A model generated the notes under the pieces. That model made no database searches, was not told the origin of the DNA, and saw only the letters and a program-made list of their open reading frames with translations. From positions 284,576,397 to 284,640,396 of the forward strand of contig CM061062.1 in NCBI GenBank assembly GCA_030762895.1: DNA of 64,000 bases, in the 5' to 3' direction. This DNA is from Sophora flavescens (Eukaryota; Streptophyta; Magnoliopsida; Fabales; Fabaceae). Position 1 is the stretch's first letter, and each line of letters begins with the position of its first letter. Made by a program: the position numbers and the translations under genes. Positions 56,281 to 64,000 of the stretch are shown here, one piece after another.

Positions 56281-57444
56281 TCTATTAATGAATCTATTTC
56301 GTTAACAAATAATATATCTATGTTAGAGTGTCGTTTTATAATACCTCCATCGTCGTGGAAATTCCATTTTTTCTACAATTAAGCTCCTCCTTAGAGGGGG
56401 CAGAAATCATAAAATATTATCATAACTTGCAATAAATTTGTTCCACTTTTTTTTTTCATTTTTGAAGGATAAATTGACATATTTAAATTATGTGTTGGAA
56501 GTACTAATCCCTTACCTTTTATTATATATTCTACTATATAAATAATAGATAACTCAAAAAAGAAAATTGGAATACAAAAAGTGTGTATCTTTTTAAAAAA
56601 ATTATTGTAAGAGTCAAATATTTTTAATAATAGATAATCGATTGATAATAAAAAGTATTATATTATATATATAAATATAAAAGAGACGGTTTTGATAACG
56701 ATGGTATAAAAAAATAAATAAATAAATAAATAAAGCCTTTTTTTTTACGGAATAAATAAAGCCTTTTGAAGATTCCAAGTTTGACTTCGCGTCGTTGATT
56801 CCGTAGGTGCCGTACGCTTGAGAGTCAAAAATGCACAAAACGCATTCCCATCTAATCTAATCTTAAGGCGAAAAGCCAACACGGAATAAATAAAATAAAA
56901 TAAACGGGAAGAAAAAAACAATCACCCAAGCCCTTCCTCATGTAGTGTTATGCAATTGGCAATTGGATTAATTTTCCTTGCAAGATTTTACATAGGATTT
57001 TATTTTTTCAAGAAAAAACAGAGAAACAAAGCTATTTTTTAAATTCAAACTAACACTCATTTACGAAGATATGTATATAGTTTGAAGTCCTATCATGTCT
57101 GCCTTAATTAATGAATACGATATAAATCATTTATATATCTATTGGACAACTTTATTTATAGTTTAATTTTTGTGTATCGTACGTGTAAAGATTTTTATAT
57201 TAATAATCAATAAGAAATCATGAAATTGACGACTTTTAAGGTGGTTAGGATAAGAATGAAAGATTTGTAATGATGTGTTTATTTCTGATTGGTTGACAGT
57301 ATAAAAAAAACTTTACACTATCAATATATATCAATTAAATCATAATATTAATTGATTAAGGATGAAAATCTAACATGGTGTTAGAGTCGGAGCTTATCTC
57401 TATCATTTTCATTATTTGTTAACTAATTATGGGAGTCGTCGTTT
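56281..57444. other. Intergenic, unassigned
   Basis: No gene recognised; includes the micro-insertion at 56725-56767. Confidence 0.4.
56725..56767 (-). mobile_element. Micro-insertion: 9 nt, 17-bp duplication
   Basis: AATAAATAAAGCCTTTT at 56725-56741 and 56751-56767 encloses CCGTAAAAA (minus strand). Confidence 0.65.
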
Positions 57445-58020
57445 GTAGGGATGTAAATTTTACTCGTACCCGCGGATATCCGTGGATAATATCTTCAACG
57501 GGTAAAAAATGGATATCTCAATGGGTATCTGTGGATAAATTAAATTGATATTTTCTCTACCCGTTTATTAATGGGGTGGGGTGGGTACGGTAGTATCCAT
57601 ACCCGTGGATACATGCTAAGGTGAAATTACTAAAATATTCATTTATATATATAAACCAAATGTCCTACTTTTTTTCACTACCCTTATTTTGTTTCTGAAA
57701 TTTGACAACCGCAGCACCCAAACCCTATCATTCTCAAGCCTTATGGATTATTGTGTTACATATTATTGCTTTTGTTCGATTACTGTGTTATGGATATTAA
57801 TGCCTTTCGATTAATGTTTTTAGATTAATGCTTATGTGTGAATGATATCAAGATAGGGGTGTTTGAATAAATAAAAATTAGTCCAATATCCAACAATTTT
57901 GTAAGGCGTTTGAATATCCATGGATACCCGCAAATATTAATAAATTTATTTAAAACCCGCAAGATGAATACCCGTACGGATATGGGGCGGGGACGGGTAT
58001 GAAATTCATCTAATGGGGGG
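57445..58020. repeat. Unclassified repeat with inverted TACCCGCGGATATCCG-type ends
   Basis: The left part (GTACCCGCGGATATCCGTGG, 57467-57486) and right part (ATCCATGGATACCCGC and GGGGCGGGGACGGGTATG) are rich in (T)ACCCG/CGGGTA words in opposing orientation. Possibly a hAT-like non-autonomous element starting TAGGGATGTAAA. Low confidence in type and borders. Confidence 0.35.
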
Positions 58021-58079
58021 GCAGTGGATTTTGACATGTGGTGGATTTGATCAAAATTAGAGTATGGTGATGGTCTCAT

Positions 58080-58537
58080 GCTAAGGGTAACAATGGTGGC
58101 TTCTCTTATGTGGACTGGTGTACTAACCTTTTGCCATGTTTAAGAGCAGCAGCATGAACTATGGTTGTCTGCAGGAAACCAAGTTTGCTCAGGTGCTGTC
58201 CGTTTTCCTCTAGTAGCAGTTTTAAGTCTTGCGGGTCAGTTTTAAGGCATGCGTCTCTATGTTTTATTGCTGCATTTGAATCAAATTGATTTGCTGGATG
58301 GGTACTTTCTTAGTAGTTGGCGGTTTTGGTTGTGTGTTGGATTGATGTATTTGTTTTGGGGTGTTTTGGTGGGTTATGACAGAATGTATTTTTCAACCTC
58401 TTAGTCTTTTTGTGTGCTATTGGTTGAACATCTACCTTTTATTTCCTGGGTACTCTATAACTTTGTTTCTTTCTTTTTTTATATGGATTTGAATACTCAA
58501 TTAATATACGATTTCATTGCCTATAAAAAAAAAACAT
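58080..58537 (+). mobile_element. Possible LINE 3' end with poly-A
   Basis: T/G-rich 3'-UTR-like sequence ending ATTTCATTGCCTAT plus A10 (58511-58534), the style of plant L1 tails. No coding match or target duplication, so this is tentative. Confidence 0.35.
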
Positions 58538-58579
58538 ATTTCAAAAGTTCATTTTTTTTAAAGCATTTCAAAAGTTCAT
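58538..58579 (-). mobile_element. Micro-insertion: 12 nt, 15-bp duplication
   Basis: ATTTCAAAAGTTCAT at 58538-58552 and 58565-58579 encloses GCTTTAAAAAAA (minus strand). Confidence 0.65.
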
Positions 58580-58822
58580 AAAAAAACCAAAAGAATTGCA
58601 TATGATATTCCTTTCTTTAGTGTTGAACAAAAGTTTTCCTATCTAAAAAAAAATAATCCCATCTCAAATCTAAATCGGGCATGTGTGCTGTTTGGAGGTT
58701 AGGGTGCACTGATCGCAAACTACAGCACATGCAACCGTGAGTGGATCCTATTTACACCTATTCATCCGATGCTTATCTATATCTATTATAATGATTAAAC
58801 AACCAATCACTGACCTAAGAAC

Positions 58823-58858
58823 AACAATTATATCAGTCAAAAAAAAAAAACAATTATA
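58823..58858 (+). mobile_element. Micro-insertion: TCAGTC plus poly-A, 10-bp duplication
   Basis: AACAATTATA at 58823-58832 and 58849-58858 encloses TCAGTC and ten A. Confidence 0.65.
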
Positions 58859-58920
58859 ATAATAAGAATTACTTTATTTCTTCTAACTTAACTATTTTGT
58901 TCAAATTGAACTTTAACTCT

Positions 58921-59459
58921 TTTTTTTAAACCGAGGGGCAAAAGCCCAAACAAACAACAAAACTAAGAAAGCGAATTAACATTGGGTATGGAAGCCCCAA
59001 ATAAATTATCAAGCATGATTCTAGACAAATCTATTTGCGTCAAATTAGTCCTTTAATTTTGTAAACATTTAACAAAGTTAACCTAACCACCAAAAACGTT
59101 ATAGCACTCAAAAAAAAATCTATTAATAATATTTGGTAGGCACTTCTTCATCATATTATATTCATTATTGTTCTAATGAAGAAGAGCAATATAAAAACTG
59201 TCTTATTCAAAAGAATTAGAAAGAGATTCTGTTTTTGCTATAAGTTATTTGGTACAAGTCATAGAACAAACCACTGAGCAAATGAATGTTTTAATGATTG
59301 GAATCAAACCGCTAGTTTTGCTATAATCTATTGTAATTTATTTCTGTAATATTCTCCTTTTATTCGATAATATTTTGCTTCACTTGAGGTTATATTAAAA
59401 CAACTAATGACTAGTTTTTACACCTCGCACGCACGCAAGCACACACACACGCACACACA

Positions 59460-59509
<50 letters not shown>

Positions 59510-59694
59510 GCTTATAACAAAAATGACACAATTTTCTCAGTTCGTACGGGTACCTAAAATCTCAAAGACGATCCTATTACATGATTCATATATCTATAGG
59601 TTGAACATGAAACCCAAGCCACCACTTCTCCTGCCAAAGACCATCATTTTGGTTGTCGATTTTCAAATTTTATTATCATACATATTTTAACGTT
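58921..59694. other. Intergenic; possible L1 tail and (AC)n/(TA)n tracts
   Basis: The minus strand of 58921-59040 ends GGGCTTTTGCCCCTCGGTTT plus A8, resembling an L1 3' tail (low confidence). (AC)n-like 59421-59459 and (TA)n 59463-59506 follow. Confidence 0.35.
59463..59506. repeat. (TA)n microsatellite next to (AC)n
   Basis: 22 TA units preceded by an interrupted AC tract. Confidence 0.95.
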
Positions 59695-59820
59695 AATGAT
59701 CTTTTAGCTTGATAGTTGAGATGTGAGAGTTAAAAAGTTGAATAATAAGAAGGGAGAGGGTTCGATCCCCTCCTCCACTGACTTCCAATAAATACTAACA
59801 TTTATTGATATAAAAAATTA
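59695..59820 (+). mobile_element. tRNA-derived SINE
   Basis: A-box-like TAGCTTGATAGTTGAGATG at about 59706, B-box GGGTTCGATCCCC at about 59759-59771, short body ending AT-rich. No target duplication seen. Confidence 0.55.
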
Positions 59821-60184
59821 ATTATTCGATTAAATAAGCCAATTAAAGAGACAATAGTTTCGTGCAAGTCATCCTATTTCGGAAAAAGTTTTAAGAAAAA
59901 ACCGGTGACAAATCAACTACGGAAAGTGTACCCAAGTTGCTTTACAAGTCAGCTAATGTGTCCCAGACACAAAGATGACCCAAAAGAGCATGCATAGATA
60001 AATATCATCATGCCATATGTTCATCTTAAAAGGTTGGGGCACACTCATGTGCATCCACTCACTGTCCCAAAAAATCAATAAGGCATGCATTTAAAAACTT
60101 GTCTGCTTCTTCCCCTGCCGTGTATCTCTTACTAACGTGCTTTTTTGTTTTTTATTAATCAAAAAGTTGTATTTATAGGAGTAT

Positions 60185-60421
60185 TTAAGTTATGTATAAG
60201 TGGTTGAGTGCAAGTGGTTAACACATTGTTATTTAAGGACGAATCGTTCGGGTTATGCCCGAGTTCGATCCTTAGGTATGTAACAACTCTTGGTCAGGCT
60301 TTACTAAGCGTGCGGCCGACTCGGAGATTAGTCTCGTAGCAGGTCAAAATGATCTAAGCCGGCCGTTGGGATACTTCGAGGGCTCACTCGATCCCGATGA
60401 CTAATTAAGATGAGTATCAAA

Positions 60422-60424
<3 letters not shown>
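60185..60424 (+). mobile_element. tRNA-derived SINE with (TA)n tail
   Basis: A-box-like AAGTGGTTGAGTGCAAGTGG (about 60198-60217), B-box GAGTTCGATCCTT (about 60260-60272), a GC-richer body (GCCGACTCGGAGATTAGTCT) and a (TA)n run directly after it that may be the expanded 3' tail. Confidence 0.6.

Positions 60425-60481
<57 letters not shown>
60425..60481. repeat. (TA)n microsatellite
   Basis: About 28 TA units following the SINE body. Confidence 0.95.
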
Positions 60482-60482
<1 letters not shown>

Positions 60483-60576
60483 CCCCCAAATGGAGCGTGA
60501 TATATGTATTTACAAATAATGCCCGTAAAACATATGTATTTACTAACGTGTTTAACATAATTTTTGTCAGGGGCGC

Positions 60577-61232
60577 TGTAACATCCCTGACTGCTTTATG
60601 GATTGACGACTGTCCCCCACAAACCAACACGAGTCTTTTTCAGCGTGCTTTGTCCTTACTCACCCGCTTCCTGGGAAGTCAAGCACGCTTAACTATGGAG
60701 TTCTTAAGTGATGAGATACCGAAAAGAAGATGCATGTTGTTGGTATAGGTAATACCAATCAATTCATATAAGTCATCCTTAATTGCATAGTCCCATACCT
60801 ACGCACTCTCAGAATCCCTCTCATTCTGGTGTGTAATCGGTTCATTCACATGTCCTTCCGTCTAGAAGCCTGCCAGGAGCCGCTCCTTATCCGTGCCTTC
60901 TTGCACCGACGACCACTCCCCGTCCTCGTCGGCACCCGGGTGTTACATGTCCACTAGCTTCCGCTTGGTTCGTCCCCGAACCACACCGTATTGGGAGAGG
61001 TGCCACTCTGATACCATTTGTAACATCCCTGGTTGCTTTATGGATTGACGACTGTCCCCACAAACCAACACGAGTCTTTTTCAGCGTGCTTTGTCCTCAC
61101 TCACTCGCTTCTTGGGAAAACTTCCCAGGAGGTCACTCATCCCAAAATTGATCCAAGTCAAGCACGCTTAACTGTGAAGTTCATAAGTGACGAGCTACCG
61201 AAAAGAAGATGCATGTTGCTAAAATATACAAC
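60577..61232 (-). mobile_element. Second Cassandra TRIM, LTR-internal-LTR, cut by a Sirevirus
   Basis: LTR 60577-60803, internal 60804-61018 with the primer-site complement CTCTGATACCA ending at 61016, then a second LTR from 61019 that is interrupted at about 61232. This second LTR keeps the fullest 5S-derived segment on the minus strand: AGTTAAGCGTGCTTG and GGGATGAGTGACCTCCTGGG (61124-61143), covering box A and box C of 5S RNA. Sister to the 53-kb array. Confidence 0.88.
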
Positions 61233-62536
61233 TGTAAACACGAGAAGGGGGTTGAATTGTGTTTATCAGAATTTAAACAAAGTTGAAATCTTTTCGCATA
61301 CAGAAGCTAGGTTCAGACGAGTGGAAAGATACATGACAGACAGGTGACTTGTCTGATGAAATACTAACAGTGACTTTAGCAAACACACCACTTGATAAAC
61401 GTATAAGAAAACTAAAGCAACTAAAGAGGTTATAAGGAAATGGAGATTGACACAGTTATTTATCCTGGTTTACTCTTCAAAGCAAAGAGCTACGTCCAGT
61501 CCTTGGCAGCACCAAGTTTTATCCACTATAGCTGATCAGGTTACAGACTCCAAGTATTGTTTGCACACCTAGCCTCTTCAGGCTCAAGACAAGTATTCTT
61601 TGCACACTTAGCCTCTCCAGGCTCACTTAGGTTTGTTTGAGAGATTTGGTTTGCAATAAATACAACTTCAGACAGGCAGAACTTTCACTAACACTCAGAG
61701 AGTGGTTTAAATGTAAAGCTTATGAAAGTCTGCGTAATAACTTCAAATGATTGAAGAATACGGAATGAAAGAATGAAGATGTTAATGCGCAGAGTAATGG
61801 CTCTTTAATGCTATGTGTATTCTATATCTTCATCTTCAATGACTTCTGTATTTATAGTCTTCAAGCATTTAGAATCCGTTAGAGACATTCCCTCAGATGT
61901 TGGCTTCAAGCAGAACTTCATTAAATGCAATAGAGTCATTCTGGACAGCCATTAATGCAATAGGAACGTTGGTTGTACTCTAACATGAAGGATCATGGCT
62001 TTATGCATCGTGATACAGCCATATCAGAGTTGTGCAGAGAGCTTTTTGTACTTTGCTGATTACAATTCCCTTTTCGTGTAAGGACCAGAGGTATTAAGGA
62101 ATAAAGCATGTTGAAAGCATTCTTTAACTGGTCTTTGGTTCTGATAACAGAATCTGTTTTCTTGATTTTGGCTCTTGAAATAAGATTATGATAATTCTTA
62201 TAGAATTCGAGTCCATAAAATAAGCGCGTCCATCTAGCCATTTAAGATTTTACATTCGGACGGGCTAGTAAACGAGCTCCATATGCCATGTCATTGGACA
62301 GAGCTTCTCATTAAGGACTTAGCAAGTCCAAAGACTTATGTGGACGAGTGCTTCTGTCACTTTAGTGGACCAGCGCTTTTGTCACTTTAGAGCGGATAGA
62401 TGATTCTTACAGTTTTAATCTGCACACTAGATAGACAGGTTAGCAACCAATATGAAGGTCAATTAAATCATTAACCAATGTTTAGTTCTCATCAAAACTT
62501 AGGGAAATGCACATCAGACATTTTAGAGACTTAACA
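61233..62536 (-). repeat. 3' LTR of the Sirevirus-like element
   Basis: 1304 bp with TG...CA ends. Only one copy is in the window, so the borders rest on the terminal dinucleotides, the adjoining polypurine tract and the break of Cassandra homology. Confidence 0.7.
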
Positions 62537-63080
62537 ATCTCCCCCCTTTTGATGATGACAAACACTAAGATGATTTAATGAACCTCAAAATATCAACAAA
62601 GAAAATAGCATATATCAGACAGGTTGAAATTTTCTTAAGCGGACAAGTCATGCAGATGCTTGATCAGACATTAAGATTAATTATATAATCGGTTTAACTT
62701 AGTCACACATAAGTTTGACTTGTTTTACTTTAAAATTATTATCAGAGCAATCTCACTTAAGATTTATCTGAGCAATTATAGCAACTGTCAGAACATACTC
62801 ATGTCCATGTATTATTTAAGATCATATCATATTCATTCTCCCATTCTTCTATAACACATTTCTATCACATTTCTCATTTCTCCCCCTTTTGTCAACATCA
62901 AAAAGGAATAAAATATGAAAACATTAAAGAAATAAAGGAGAAATTTATTTTATTCATCATGGACGTATACAAGTACAAGGTAGTCTATATACCTAAAAAG
63001 TACCTAGGTTGACTAATTAACAAAAATAAAGCAGCAACCCTTTGCTCAAAGAGCAGCCTAACTCCCCTTTCTTCATCTAG

Positions 63081-63942
63081 CTATCTTCTTAAGTCTTCTA
63101 CTTGTCCTTGAAGCAGATGAAAGTCTTGTAATGCCACTATTTGAGAAGAGACAGACAGAGAATAGTGCCAGGGTAAGGCTAAAACTGGGGGTGCCTTAAG
63201 TAGAGATATGGGAGGGGTGATGGAAGGGTAGAAAAGTTCATGGAGAGTTTGAAGCACATGGAAAGGAAGAAAGATGAATTTGAAGATAAGACTGAGTCTG
63301 ACACAGTCAGTATCAGGTGAAGGAAACACACAGAAAAGTCTCTCGGACAGAGACAGTCTGATGATTGTTATTTGAATAGGTGAGGGAAGAGGTGTTTGAG
63401 CTAAAACAAAGGGAGGGATAGGTAATAAAGAATCAATATGGCAGAAAAAAGAATTAGATTCTGTGACTAACATAAAGAAATACCTAGACCTATGTGGTAG
63501 CATTACAACAGAAGCAGGATAGTGAGTTCCAGCTAATGTTCTAATGAAGATAATAATAGGTGAGTAGAATAAAAGTTCTCTACAGGGGTTAAGAATATGA
63601 GGTGAAGGAGAAGGGATGAAAGAGACATGTGAGATACTTGCAAATAAAAGAAATTGCAGATCAAACACAAAAAGTCTTGATGATATGCCAGTTTGTTCTT
63701 TCGGACCAGAGTCCCGTGGAATAACGTATCTTGGACAACATCGGTACAATAGTGAAAGAAGATTTTTGAGTTTGAAAGGAAGAGACAGGTGAGGAAAGAG
63801 GAGATGCAACAGAAAGAGGTTGAACAAAAAGGGCAGATGGAGAAGAGACAGATGGGATGATGATACCTCGATGAGAAGGGGAAGGGAATGAAGGAGATGA
63901 CTGCTCTTCAGATATCTTCAACTTCTTGTGAGAAGGAGACAC
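63081..63942 (-). CDS. Third (env-like position) ORF region of the Sirevirus-like element
   Basis: Two overlapping minus-strand frames: 63661-63942 (open to the window edge; SPSHKKLKISEEQSSPSFPS, Ser/Pro-rich) and 63081-63827 (ends ALQDFHLLQGQVEDLRR). One is probably the true frame of an env-like or extra ORF and a frameshift may link them. The final heptad-like stretch suggests a C-terminal coiled coil. I recognise no conserved domain. Confidence 0.35.
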
Positions 63943-64000
63943 TTGGTCCTCCTTGGGTACAACTGTCTGAGCTCCTCCAGACAGGTCTTCTGCAATGTTA

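Larger units (their letters stand above)
61233..64000 (-). mobile_element. Sirevirus-like copia retrotransposon, 3' part, runs off the window
   Basis: The 3' LTR (61233-62536) runs TGTTAAGTCTC...CTCGTGTTTACA on the minus strand. Just upstream on that strand is the polypurine tract AAAAGGGGGGAGAT (62537-62550) preceded by GTTTGTCATCATC, and a second tract ACAAAAGGGGGAGAAATG lies at about 62876-62893. Multiple polypurine tracts and a third ORF before a long LTR are features of Sireviruses. The element appears inserted into a Cassandra LTR. Its 5' LTR and pol lie beyond 64000. Confidence 0.72.

Noticed and set aside
60328..60748. Open frames across the (TA)n run
   Set aside because: Generated by IYIYIY reading of the microsatellite and flanking SINE/Cassandra sequence.

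Overview
This is a plant nuclear window. Evidence: spliceosomal introns with GT..AG borders, 40S ribosomal protein S24, a WNK kinase, a plastid DUF1517 protein, Stowaway, CACTA, copia and Cassandra transposons, and an endogenous plant pararetrovirus. It is a dicot; a papilionoid legume is my best guess (SINE and Sirevirus style, soymovirus-like virus), but no marker here proves it. Three complete host genes, one partial gene and one dead gene are embedded in roughly 75% repeats or unassignable AT-rich DNA.

Layout. 1-165: 3' end of the SF3B6/p14 splicing factor gene, followed by a SINE with a 12-bp target duplication. 1479-5100: a decayed, intron-containing DEAD-box helicase (RH18 type) carrying a 376-bp Mutator-like MITE. 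5383-5656: a Stowaway MITE. 7014-8463 (-): RPS24, five exons, with facing telo-boxes upstream. 12.3-15.3 kb: two large Mutator-like inverted-repeat elements. 16834-25370 (+): a six-exon plastid DUF1517 gene (FLAP1-like) whose first intron holds a 3.8-kb deleted copia element and whose later introns hold a LINE tail and a micro-insertion. 26.0-33.3 kb (-): a nearly complete, permuted caulimovirid genome with one long uninterrupted frame (viroplasmin/transactivator). 37729-40537 (-): a seven-exon WNK kinase gene. 40.8-45.0 kb: two related Harbinger-type MITEs around a third large Mutator-like element. 45403-52519: a complete CACTA transposon with a TNP2 transposase and about twenty palindromic subterminal repeats. 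53.1-54.0 and 60.6-61.2 kb: two tandem Cassandra TRIM arrays whose LTRs carry 5S rRNA-derived sequence. 61233-64000 (-): 3' LTR, several polypurine tracts and part of the third ORF of a Sirevirus-like retrotransposon that runs off the window.

The host genes are unrelated housekeeping or signalling genes, and I see no functional cluster among them. The most novel signal is a scatter of at least ten tiny insertions, each 9-36 nt with a poly-A end, each flanked by a perfect 8-17 bp duplication. Four of them lie within 430 bp. They look like target-primed reverse transcription events that kept only the last bases of a LINE/SINE tail; one is proven by an empty site in a sibling MITE. All exon borders were read by hand from splice consensus and reading-frame continuity; family names rest on recalled family patterns, not on a database search.
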